Source: Pseudomonas rhodesiae (GTDB taxonomy: Bacteria > Pseudomonadota > Gammaproteobacteria > Pseudomonadales > Pseudomonadaceae). From it: a DNA stretch of 64,000 nucleotides. This document shows, in pieces, positions 8,812 to 16,419 of the stretch. Under the pieces are notes generated by a model that saw only the letters and a list, made by a program, of their open reading frames with translations, was not told the origin of the DNA and searched no databases. The stretch's first letter is position 1; the number at the start of each line of letters is the position of its first letter. Location of the stretch: the NCBI RefSeq assembly GCF_007858255.1, contig NZ_VFEU01000012.1:62001-126000 (forward strand), read 5' to 3'. Made by a program: the position numbers and the translations under genes.

Positions 8812-9195
8812 TCAGCAGGCGGGAGAAGCGCGGGGGTTGGCCGAGGGCCAGGCGTAGCGCGGCGGCGCTTTGTTGCGCTGGGCATGGGCTGCGCGCGGGG
8901 TTTGACCCAGGCCGAGCAGCCAGGCCAAGCCGATCAGGAACACCAGGGCGACGGTCAAGGCGGCGCACACCGGGCAGGCAAAGTAGTTCGAAATGTTGCT
9001 GGAAGCCGCGTCGCCCGACCCTTTATCGGAAAGTGGCGCCGGTTTGCCGTCCACCGAACAGAACGCCCCGCCGATTCCATTGAGCTGCTGGCCGAGCATC
9101 TGACCATGGCTCAAACCGCACACGAACAGGTTCATCAGCACGCAGCAGTACAGGATCCAGGCGATCAGCGAACGGTCGGGCAGGCTCAATTTCAT
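8812..9195 (-). CDS. DUF2946-like membrane protein
   Basis: 127 aa. An N-terminal hydrophobic segment (residues 10-30) may be a signal anchor; a short periplasmic stretch follows with AFCSVDG, then FACPVC near residue 73 and a second hydrophobic helix (77-97). The CPVC pair and two-helix layout fit the DUF2946 family, often found beside copper genes. It is divergent from the Sco gene by 195 bases. Family assignment is by pattern only. Confidence 0.6.
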   Translation of the reverse strand: MKLSLPDRSLIAWILYCCVLMNLFVCGLSHGQMLGQQLNGIGGAFCSVDGKPAPLSDKGSGDAASSNISNYFACPVCAALTVALVFLIGLAWLLGLGQTPRAAHAQRNKAPPRYAWPSANPRASPAC

Positions 9196-9390
9196 GGCCG
9201 CGACTCTACCATCCCAGCCGCCAACGGATGAAGCGCGACGCGCCCCTGTGGCAGAACGTCGCAGATTACGCAGGCCGGCGTGGGTTGGTAGACTTGCCGC
9301 CCTCCTCGTTTCTTACTTCAAATGCCTGCTTTTTCACGGCTTGATGGGTAGATCCAGCGCAATGCAGGCGTTTCACAGGATGCACAGTTG

Positions 9391-9996
9391 ATGAGTACGT
9401 TATTCACCCGCCGCAAGGTCCTGACCGGTATGGGCTTGTTGGGCCTGGGCCTGCTGGCCGGTTGTGACAACAGCCCCAAACTGAACTTCAAGTACGGCAA
9501 GGACTTGAGCGACAAGATCATGGGCCGCACGTTCAAGCTCAAGAACACCGAGGGCGAGACGGTCACCCTCAGTTCCTATCGCGGCCTGATGCCGGTAGTG
9601 TTCTTCGGCTTTACCCAATGCCCGGCGGTGTGCCCCACCACCCTCGCCCGCGCGGCCCAGGCCAAGAAGCTGATGGGCCGCGACGGCGAGATCATGCAGG
9701 TGATCTTTATCACCCTGGACCCAGAGCGCGACACGCCGGAGATTCTCGACAAGTACGTCAAGGCCTTCGACCCCAGCTTCGAAGCGCTGTACGGCACCCC
9801 GGAAGAAATCGCCGTGGCCGCCAAGGAATTCGGCATCTTTTATGAAAAGATCCCGGCCGGCGACACCTACACCCTGTCCCATACCGCTACCAGTTTTGTC
9901 TTCGACACCCGTGGCAACCTGCGCCTGGGGCTCCAGGCATCCCTTACCGCTCAAGAGTGCGCAGAAGACCTGCTCACCGTCATGGAGGTCTGCTAA
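9391..9996 (+). CDS. Sco1/SenC-type copper chaperone, lipoprotein
   Basis: 201 aa. A TAT-like RRKV start and the lipobox LLAGC (C25) predict membrane anchoring. The thioredoxin fold carries the copper ligands C77-PAV-C81 and H164 (LSHTATSF), all present. Sco proteins reduce or metallate CuA sites of heme-copper oxidases and N2O reductase. The ATG at 9391 follows AGGA at 9377. The stop TAA overlaps by one base the ATG of the PCuAC gene, so the two form a copper-delivery operon. Whether the target is oxidase or N2O reductase cannot be told here. Confidence 0.9.
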   Translation: MSTLFTRRKVLTGMGLLGLGLLAGCDNSPKLNFKYGKDLSDKIMGRTFKLKNTEGETVTLSSYRGLMPVVFFGFTQCPAVCPTTLARAAQAKKLMGRDGEIMQVIFITLDPERDTPEILDKYVKAFDPSFEALYGTPEEIAVAAKEFGIFYEKIPAGDTYTLSHTATSFVFDTRGNLRLGLQASLTAQECAEDLLTVMEVC

Positions 9997-10463
9997 TGAC
10001 TGCCGTTCAACACCTCAAGCGCCTCACCCTCGGCCTGACCCTGCTGGGCCTCGCCGCCCACGCCAGCGCCCAGGTGCAGGTCAGCGACGCCTGGGTCCGC
10101 GCGACCGTCCCGGGCCAACCCGCCAGCGGCGCATTCATGACCGTCACCGCCGACGTCGACAGCAAGCTGCTGCGCGTGGCCTCGCCGGTGGCCACGGACG
10201 TGCAGATCCATGAAATGAACATGCAAGACGACGTGATGCGCATGGGCCCGGTGGACTCGGTGGCCCTGCCTGCCGGCAAAGCCGTCACCCTCGACCCCAA
10301 TGGCTACCATGTGATGCTGATGGGCCTGACCGGCCAGATCAAAGAAGGCGACCCGGTGCCGCTGACCCTGACCGTGGAAAACGCCAAGGGCGAACAGCAA
10401 GCCGTTGAAGTCAAAGCCATCGCTCGTGGCGTGGACGGCATGGCCCCTAGCCATAAGCATTGA
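9996..10463 (+). CDS. PCuAC-type periplasmic copper chaperone
   Basis: 155 aa. A signal peptide runs to about residue 26 (HASAQ). The diagnostic pattern H-x10-M-x21-H-x-M is exact: H72, M83, H105, M107. PCuAC binds Cu(I) and hands it to CuA sites together with Sco. A histidine-rich tail (APSHKH) may add metal binding. The ATG at 9996 follows GGAGG at 9984; an upstream in-frame codon at 9957 lies within the Sco gene and was rejected. Confidence 0.92.
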   Translation: MTAVQHLKRLTLGLTLLGLAAHASAQVQVSDAWVRATVPGQPASGAFMTVTADVDSKLLRVASPVATDVQIHEMNMQDDVMRMGPVDSVALPAGKAVTLDPNGYHVMLMGLTGQIKEGDPVPLTLTVENAKGEQQAVEVKAIARGVDGMAPSHKH

Positions 10464-10479
10464 TTGCACCCGTTCGGTT

Positions 10480-10501
10480 CGGGTTGGCTCACCTCAACCC
10501 G
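10480..10501. terminator. Hairpin between convergent genes
   Basis: CGGGTTG and CAACCCG form a perfect 7-bp stem with an 8-nt loop, lying between the PCuAC gene and the convergent cupin gene. There is no clear T run on either side, so termination is plausible but unproven. Confidence 0.5.
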
Positions 10502-10505
10502 CCCA

Positions 10506-10835
10506 TCAATCCACGATAAACAGCTTCGCACCGTGCAGCGTCGATGAACGGTGCGCTTCCATCTCATTGCCCACCTGATAACTCATCCCGGCCGTCAACG
10601 TAAACCGACGCCCATCCGCCAGCTCGGTGTGCAACTCGCCTTCCAGACACAGCAACACATGCCCACGGGTGCACCAGTGATCCGCCAGGTACCCGGCGCT
10701 GTACTCCACCATACGCACGCGAGTCGTACCAAAGTACCCGGTGCGCCAGGTAGCGCTACCGGTCACACCGGGGTAGATGACCGGTTCAACAGTGGACCAA
10801 TCGGTGGTGCAAAACGGGACGGCGGTAAGATCCAT
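10506..10835 (-). CDS. Small cupin-fold protein (DHCW-type)
   Basis: 109 aa, a single cupin barrel. The stretch ADHWCTRGHVLLCLEGEL near residues 51-68 gives histidine and cysteine at the usual metal side, and GMSYQVGNEMEAHRSS is the second cupin motif. It resembles small cupins with a DHxxC/W signature; function is unknown. Convergent with the copper operon, so it is probably an unrelated single gene. Confidence 0.75.
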   Translation of the reverse strand: MDLTAVPFCTTDWSTVEPVIYPGVTGSATWRTGYFGTTRVRMVEYSAGYLADHWCTRGHVLLCLEGELHTELADGRRFTLTAGMSYQVGNEMEAHRSSTLHGAKLFIVD

Positions 10836-10974
10836 GGGGGACTCGGTCGTGGGTTAGGGTGGCTTGAGGCTAACTGGCTGATTGGGGGGCGGGTAGACAC
10901 AGATGGAGTGGTTTTGCGGCATACAGGCAAGCGTGCTTGTTATTCTGCTCGCCCATCTCCGAGGAGACATGCTG

Positions 10975-11460
10975 ATGCTGATCGACCCCGCTTACGTCTT
11001 GTTTGAGACCGACCATTGGCAGCTCAATCATCACCTGACGTCCAGGCTACCGGGTTACTTGATGCTGGGCGCCAAGGCGCCGATAGATTCTCTTGCCGAC
11101 ATGCCCGACGCCGCACTGGCCGAACTGGGGGGATTGCTGGCGAGAGCCCAGCGGATTATGGAGACGCAGTTGCGGCCAAAGTGGCTCTATATCAGCCGCT
11201 ATGGGCATATGCCGGGCTTCCCGTTGCATTTTCATTTGATCCCGGTGTACGACTGGGTGGAAGACGCGTTCTGGCAGGATGAACGTTATCGGCAGTTGCA
11301 ACGCTTTGGCTCGCATAACCCGACCCAACTAGTGACCGACGGGGCTGAGTTGACGCTATTTGTATGGCGCGAGTTCGGCGAGAGTCCGACGACGCCGGCG
11401 ACTCAAGGTCCGTCCGTCGCGCAGGTCATCAACCGCCTGCGCGCCTGTATGCGCGACTGA
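10975..11460 (+). CDS. HIT-family nucleotide-binding hydrolase
   Basis: 161 aa. The histidine triad reads FPLHFHLIPVYDW, with HFH plus a proline in place of the last histidine, a common variant. Such proteins hydrolyse or bind nucleotide phosphoramidates or diadenosine polyphosphates. The start at 10975 was chosen because GAGGAG at 10961 is 8 nt upstream; ATGs at 10969 and 10903 are alternatives. Single gene with no clear partner. Confidence 0.75.
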   Translation: MLIDPAYVLFETDHWQLNHHLTSRLPGYLMLGAKAPIDSLADMPDAALAELGGLLARAQRIMETQLRPKWLYISRYGHMPGFPLHFHLIPVYDWVEDAFWQDERYRQLQRFGSHNPTQLVTDGAELTLFVWREFGESPTTPATQGPSVAQVINRLRACMRD

Positions 11461-11575
11461 TACCGACCTTTGCGTGAACTGACATAGCGGTGATGCAGGC
11501 GATCTGCATATGCGGTTACACGTCTATCTGGCAGTTTTCCGGTCTCTGGATACAGTTCAAATAAGACGTCTGGAT

Positions 11576-11854
11576 ATGGCCCGCATGAAACGCAAAGTTC
11601 GGATATTGATCGGTGTGGACAGCATTTGTGCGGGGAGAGTTTTGCCCGCAGGTGATTGGTGCGAGCGGCGGGTGTTGCTGGACAGGCTGAAAATTTATGA
11701 GAATTTTGACGCCTTGGATAAAGCCAGGGCTGAGCATAACGTCACGCTAGGCCTGATCAAACCTGCACGCATCACCGCACTTCGCATTCAGAAATCAGCC
11801 TCGCAAGCATGGACTTCGGAGGAAATTGACAAGCTGCAATCAACCAGTGGTTGA
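11576..11854 (+). CDS. Hypothetical protein
   Basis: 92 aa from 11576 (an ATG at 11585 is also possible). It is basic at the N-terminus (MARMKRKVR) with no recognised domain. Base composition is visibly less GC-rich than the neighbours, which could mean recent acquisition. The ribosome site is weak. Moderate doubt remains about whether it is expressed. Confidence 0.45.
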   Translation: MARMKRKVRILIGVDSICAGRVLPAGDWCERRVLLDRLKIYENFDALDKARAEHNVTLGLIKPARITALRIQKSASQAWTSEEIDKLQSTSG

Positions 11855-11875
11855 TCGTGAGCCTGATTTATCCGC

Positions 11876-12352
11876 CTAAGCCACAGAAAGAAGACGATCA
11901 TCAAATAGCGTTGTTTTGAAGGGTAGGTGTTGAATGTCGAGCGAGGGCTTCAATTCCAGCGCGGCTTCAGCGATCAAACTGCGGTGGCAAAAACGGGCGT
12001 CCGCCTCATAACAGACCATACAAATCCGCTGCTGGGCTGCATTGCAAACCAGCTCGTTCAACACCGTGCCTTGGGTGCGGATATAAGCCCTGAACTCGCG
12101 CGCATAGGTTGTCCAATCACCGTCTTCCTTGTACTGCTTGCGTATGGGCTTTGGGCAGCCGAGCGACCGATTATGCTCATAAGCGATCCCCTGTGCGGCC
12201 AGATCCCGGGCAAAGGCATTTTTGGAAAAACCTTTTTTCCGCGATAACGGGTATTCACGCACATCCAGCACTCTGTCGATCCCGGCCTGCTTGAGTCGTG
12301 CAATGAATGCGTCGATGGTCAGTCCCTCGTAGCCTGCGGTGTAGAGGTTCAT
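11876..12352 (-). CDS. DUF488 family protein
   Basis: 158 aa. It begins MNLYTAGYEGLTIDAF, the typical opening of DUF488, with DVREYPLSRKKGFSK near residue 30 and the cysteine-rich MVCYEADARFCHRSLIA near residue 115. The family is uncharacterised, with possible nucleic-acid or rhodanese-like links. The start at 12352 has GGAGA 6 nt upstream; a longer frame to 12457 runs into the GNAT gene region and was rejected. Confidence 0.85.
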   Translation of the reverse strand: MNLYTAGYEGLTIDAFIARLKQAGIDRVLDVREYPLSRKKGFSKNAFARDLAAQGIAYEHNRSLGCPKPIRKQYKEDGDWTTYAREFRAYIRTQGTVLNELVCNAAQQRICMVCYEADARFCHRSLIAEAALELKPSLDIQHLPFKTTLFDDRLLSVA

Positions 12353-12457
12353 GCAGATTCTCCAAAGGCCTGCCGGCGCGATCAAATGGTAAAAAAACGC
12401 CGGGGCTATAACATCGGCTGAAATTGACGAGCCGTGGCGAGTGACGAGCGGAGCCAA

Positions 12458-12970
12458 TTATTGCGTAACAAACCTATGGCCCTCGCTCATCAGGCCATCG
12501 GTTCGGCCAACCCGCTTCTTCATCGGGATACACGCCAACTGCAACCCCGACGGTGAGTGGTAAATGGCCTGTTCATCCCCGACATAACCACATGCTCGAT
12601 AGAAACTCGCGGCGTTCAACGTCGCATCCAGCACCACCTCTTCAATCGCCAGTTCCCGCGCGAGACTTTCAAGGTGATCCAGCATCGCCTTGCCATAGCC
12701 ACGCCCGGTGAAAGCGGGCAACACGAACAGCGCACCGATTTCGTTGTTGTCCAGGTCAAGCATGCCGGTGGCGACAGGCTCGTCGTTGAACCAGCCCAGA
12801 TAAAACGATTTGTCCATCAGTGCGCTGTAGCCGTCCTCAGCGTTGCCACGCGTCCAGAGTGCCATTTGTTCAGCGGTGTAGGCGCCGACGCATTGGCTGC
12901 GGATGGCTTCGCGGCGGATGTCAAACGCGGCATCGGCATCGTTGAGGGTGGCGCATTTTATTTCCAGCAT
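12458..12970 (-). CDS. GNAT N-acetyltransferase
   Basis: 170 aa. The acetyl-CoA loop reads VLPAFTGRGYGKAML near residues 83-97, followed by LDATLNAASFYRACGY, the usual GNAT C-terminal strand and helix. AAGGA lies just upstream of the ATG at 12970. Substrate unknown. Divergent from the next GNAT gene across a 357-base spacer. Confidence 0.88.
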   Translation of the reverse strand: MLEIKCATLNDADAAFDIRREAIRSQCVGAYTAEQMALWTRGNAEDGYSALMDKSFYLGWFNDEPVATGMLDLDNNEIGALFVLPAFTGRGYGKAMLDHLESLARELAIEEVVLDATLNAASFYRACGYVGDEQAIYHSPSGLQLACIPMKKRVGRTDGLMSEGHRFVTQ

Positions 12971-13327
12971 GAGGTCCTTCCTTCATACGTATTCATACCC
13001 GCTCGGGTGAATGAATAACGGTCGCTATCCGTGCGTAGTTGGTAAGCCTGGTTTCGCCAATGGTATGCGGCGCGGGTTCAGTGATAGATGCGCTGACCGA
13101 CACGCCGCCATCGGGGGCAAGCCCCCTCCCACATTGGTATCTCGGTTACCGTCAGGTTTCACACTGCCTGCTTGACGTCGACGACCATGGCCAAAATCGT
13201 CGGAAAAGTATCCGTTACCATGCTTGACGCGAACAAGCCCCTTCCCATTTTTTGAGCCCTGTTCAGCGCAGAGTCCCAGCGAGGCCGCTATGATGTGGCC
13301 TTTCGCTCAATGTCCCAGGAAACACCC
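12971..13327. other. Intergenic spacer between divergent GNAT genes
   Basis: 357 bases without a convincing gene. It holds one REP-like unit at 13107-13136 and the promoters of both flanking genes, which could not be placed with confidence. No RNA gene was recognised. Confidence 0.6.
13107..13136. repeat. REP-like unit (GGGGGC-AA-GCCCCC)
   Basis: A GGGGGC/GCCCCC stem with a 2-nt AA loop, flanked by CATC and TCCCAC. The same unit recurs at 26258, 31934 and 31995, always between genes. Such sequences are typical Pseudomonas REP elements. Confidence 0.8.
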
Positions 13328-13819
13328 ATGCCTGCCCTAACCCTGCGCAACGCCCTCCCCGCTGATGCCGCTCGCTGCTATGCAATCGAAATCGCCGCCT
13401 ACGAAGGCGACGAAGCCGCGACGCTGGAAAAGATCGCCACGCGCATTGCGCAGTACCCCCAGGGCTTTCTGATCCTGGAGGCGGATGGCGAGGTGGTGGG
13501 GTTTATCAACAGCGGCTGCGCCCATCAGGTGGTGATGTCGGACGAGGCGTTCAAGGAATTGGTGGGCCATGCGCCCGAGGCGCCGAATGTGGTGATCATG
13601 TCGGTGGTGGTCGACCCGGCACATCAGGGCCACGGCTATTCCAACGTGCTGATGACCGAGTTCGTGCAGCGCGTGCGCGTCATGGGCAAACAGACGATTC
13701 ATCTGATGTGCAAAGAGCAGCACGTGCCGCTGTATACGCGCATGGGTTACACCTATGTACGGCCATCGCCTTCGGATCACGGCGGGATGGCGTGGCATGA
13801 GATGGTGATGGCGCTGTAA
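13328..13819 (+). CDS. GNAT N-acetyltransferase, AANAT-like
   Basis: 163 aa from the ATG at 13328 (AGGAA upstream). The N-terminus LRNALPADAARCYAIEIAAYEGDEAAT and the VVVDPAHQGHGYSNVLM acetyl-CoA loop match the arylalkylamine-type GNAT group, with HLMCKEQHVPLYTRMGY at the C-terminus. It may acetylate aromatic amines or similar substrates. It is followed 17 bases later by a second GNAT gene on the same strand. Confidence 0.85.
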   Translation: MPALTLRNALPADAARCYAIEIAAYEGDEAATLEKIATRIAQYPQGFLILEADGEVVGFINSGCAHQVVMSDEAFKELVGHAPEAPNVVIMSVVVDPAHQGHGYSNVLMTEFVQRVRVMGKQTIHLMCKEQHVPLYTRMGYTYVRPSPSDHGGMAWHEMVMAL

Positions 13820-13836
13820 TCCAGGGAGGATCGATG

Positions 13837-14262
13837 ATGACCGCACCGCGCATTGAAATCAGCGACCAACCCAACCCCGAAGCCGAGCGCATTCTGGGTG
13901 GCGGTCTGGCCGCGTTCAACGAGGCCATCACCGGTTACAACGACCGCGTGCCGCTCACGCTGTTGATCAAAGATCCGGACACCCAGCAAATCCTTGGCGG
14001 CATCAGCGGTAAAACCACCCTCGGCATGGCGTTCCTCGATCTGTTTCACTTGCCCGACTCACTGCGCGGTGCCGGGTTGGGCCGACAGTTGCTGCAGGCT
14101 TTCGAGGATGAAGCCCGGCGCCGAGGCTGCCGGCAGGCGGTGCTGTATACCCTCAGTTTCCAGGCGCCGGGGTTCTACGAAAAACACGGGTGGGTGCGGT
14201 TTGGCGAGATCCCGTGTGACCCCGTCGGCAGTAGCCGGGTGTTCTTGTCCAAGACCCTGTGA
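13837..14262 (+). CDS. GNAT N-acetyltransferase
   Basis: 141 aa. The acetyl-CoA loop LRGAGLGRQLLQAFEDEA lies near residues 72-89, and FQAPGFYEKHGW is the typical GNAT end. Start at 13837 places GGAGG (13825-13829) 7 nt upstream; the adjacent ATG at 13834 is the alternative. Probably co-transcribed with the preceding GNAT gene. Substrate unknown. Confidence 0.85.
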   Translation: MTAPRIEISDQPNPEAERILGGGLAAFNEAITGYNDRVPLTLLIKDPDTQQILGGISGKTTLGMAFLDLFHLPDSLRGAGLGRQLLQAFEDEARRRGCRQAVLYTLSFQAPGFYEKHGWVRFGEIPCDPVGSSRVFLSKTL

Positions 14263-14276
14263 ACGCTGGCGTGACT

Positions 14277-15476
14277 TCACCAACTCCCCGACGCCCCGCC
14301 ACCGCCGCTGGAACCACCACCTCCGGATGAACTGCTGCTGGAACTTGAACTCGAATTAGAGCTGCTGGAGCTTGACCCGCCACCCGACCCGGTCCCCGCG
14401 CTGCCTTGGATAAACACAAACAGCGCCAGAAACGATGCGATCGGCACCGCGATCAGCCAGCCCTGGGCGCCGTGCCCCAGCAGCAGCCCCGCCGCTGCGT
14501 AGATCGCCGCCACCGCAAACAATCGCAGCAGGAACCCGCGCGGGCTGTTCTTCCAGGAAGCCTTGCTCAGCAGAAACAGCAGCACGTACAACCCCAGGAC
14601 CACCAGGCCACCCAGCGGCCACGCCAGCCAATGGACATAACTGAGGTCCACAAACCGGTTCGCTATCACCACCCCGAGGATATAGGTCAACAGCCCTATC
14701 ACAGCGTAGAAGGCTGCGCGCGCCAGCCACAATGCACCGAACGTCGCGCCGCCGATCAACAGGGTCAGCGGCACCACCAGCAGGTACATAGGCCATTCGC
14801 GGCCACCGGCAAAGATCGCCAATCCGATAGTAATCACCAGTGTGGCGATCAGCGCAGCGCGCCAACCCAGCTTGCGCGCCGCGAGCAGCACACCACCGAT
14901 GGCGCCGAGGATAAATGCCAGCAACACCGCGATAGCGCCGGGCGCAATGGCGGTATCGGCGACCGCCGGCAGATCGCCGCCATCCACTAATGTGGTCAGG
15001 TCATCGACCGCTTGTTGTATCCCGCCTGCATAGTCGCCCTGGCGAAAAGCCGGGGTGATATGTTCCGCGATGATGCGGTGCGCCAGCAGGTCGGTGACCG
15101 TGCCTTCAAGGCCGTAGCCCACTTCGATGCGCACCTTGCGGTCGTCCTTGGCCACCAGCAACAGGATGCCGTCGTTAACGTCCTTGCGCCCCAGTTTCCA
15201 GGCGCGGAACAGTTGATTGGTATAGTCCTCAAGGTCCGCGCCGCCTAGGGTGGGCACCAACAGCACGGCGACTTGCGCGCCTTTGCGCTGTTCCAAGTCA
15301 GCCAATTGTTGCTTGAGACCGGCGGTAGTAGTGGCGTCCAAGGTATCGGTCAGGTCGATCACCCGCTGGTCCAAGGCGACGCCGATGGGAGAAGTCTCGG
15401 CGTGAACGGTCAGCAACAGGCTGGCACACACAAGCACCAGCAGACTCAAAAGTGTTTGCCGCAACCGACGCATCAT
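14277..15476 (-). CDS. TPM-domain membrane protein (YgcG family)
   Basis: 399 aa. A signal peptide covers residues 1-26. The TPM domain spans about 30-165, with the conserved GRKDVNDGILLLVAKDDRK and VEVGYGLEGTVTD region. About six membrane helices follow (roughly 180-355). The C-terminus is a low-complexity serine/glycine tail of about 45 residues ending GASGSW. TPM proteins are linked to photosystem repair in plants and are uncharacterised envelope proteins in bacteria. Single gene; 121 bases separate it from the divergent hydrolase. Confidence 0.85.
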   Translation of the reverse strand: MMRRLRQTLLSLLVLVCASLLLTVHAETSPIGVALDQRVIDLTDTLDATTTAGLKQQLADLEQRKGAQVAVLLVPTLGGADLEDYTNQLFRAWKLGRKDVNDGILLLVAKDDRKVRIEVGYGLEGTVTDLLAHRIIAEHITPAFRQGDYAGGIQQAVDDLTTLVDGGDLPAVADTAIAPGAIAVLLAFILGAIGGVLLAARKLGWRAALIATLVITIGLAIFAGGREWPMYLLVVPLTLLIGGATFGALWLARAAFYAVIGLLTYILGVVIANRFVDLSYVHWLAWPLGGLVVLGLYVLLFLLSKASWKNSPRGFLLRLFAVAAIYAAAGLLLGHGAQGWLIAVPIASFLALFVFIQGSAGTGSGGGSSSSSSNSSSSSSSSSSGGGGSSGGGGASGSW

Positions 15477-15597
15477 ATTTGTTACCTGAGGTTTCTTCCT
15501 GAAGGCGCCGACTTTACCCCATCGGCGCTATAACGCGTGACCCAAAGCGCTTGACTATCTAAACTGGCCGCCAATAGCGATACGCCATAATCTTGAG

Positions 15598-16419
15598 ATG
15601 CCCATGGATCTACGTCACCGCAACAACGTCAACGTCATGGGCAACGGGACCTCGACCCTGGTGTTCTCCCACGGTTTCGGCTGCAACCAGGCCATGTGGA
15701 ACGACTTGGCGCCACCGTTTCTAGAGCACTTTCGCGTAGTGCTCTATGACTTGGTGGGCGCGGGCCTGTCGGACCTGAGCGCGTTCGACAAGACCAAGTA
15801 CGGCACGCTGGACGGCTACGCCCGCGACTTGAACGAGATTATCGACGCCTATGCCGAGGGCCCGGTGATTCTGGTCGGGCATTCGGTCAGTGCGATGATC
15901 GGCACCCTCGCCGACCGCCTGGCGCCAGGGCGTATCGCGGCCCATGTGATGATCGGCCCGTCGCCGCGCTATATCGATACGGACGGTTACGTGGGCGGTT
16001 TCAAGCGCAGCGATATCGATGAGCTGCTCGAAACCCTCGACAGCAACTACCTGGGCTGGTCCAGCGCCATGGCCCCGGTGATCATGGGCGCGCCGGGGCA
16101 ACCGGCACTCAGCGACACCCTGACCGACAGCTTTTGCCGCACCGAGCCGGATATCGCCAAGCACTTCGCACGGGTGACGTTCACCTCGGACAACCGCCAG
16201 GACGTGATCGGCCTGGCCACCCCGGTGTTGATCCTGCAATCGAGCGACGACCTGATCGCCCCGGTGGCGGTGGGCAAGTACCTGCACAGCGTGATGCCCA
16301 ACAGCACGTACTGCCTGGTGGACAACGTCGGCCACTGCCCGCATATGAGCGCCCCCCAAGCCTGCGCGGCGGCCATGCAGGGTTTCCTGGCGCCGTGGAC
16401 GGCCACCCGTGCCGGCTGA
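15598..16419 (+). CDS. RsbQ/KAI2-like alpha/beta hydrolase
   Basis: 273 aa. The catalytic triad is visible: S96 in GHSVSAMIG, an aspartate at 217/218 (SSDDLIAP) and H246 (VGHCPHMS), close to the S96/D219/H247 of Bacillus RsbQ. The early FSHGFGCNQAMW oxyanion region also fits. In Bacillus, RsbQ supplies a signal to the PAS domain of the RsbP phosphatase. Here the gene overlaps by 11 bases a PAS histidine kinase, so the same logic may feed a kinase. ATG at 15604 is an alternative start. Confidence 0.9.
   Translation: MPMDLRHRNNVNVMGNGTSTLVFSHGFGCNQAMWNDLAPPFLEHFRVVLYDLVGAGLSDLSAFDKTKYGTLDGYARDLNEIIDAYAEGPVILVGHSVSAMIGTLADRLAPGRIAAHVMIGPSPRYIDTDGYVGGFKRSDIDELLETLDSNYLGWSSAMAPVIMGAPGQPALSDTLTDSFCRTEPDIAKHFARVTFTSDNRQDVIGLATPVLILQSSDDLIAPVAVGKYLHSVMPNSTYCLVDNVGHCPHMSAPQACAAAMQGFLAPWTATRAG

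Noticed and set aside
9330..9360. A third Anr/Dnr box before the Sco gene (TTGATGGGTAGATC)
   Set aside because: The second half site is shifted by one base, so the dyad fails.
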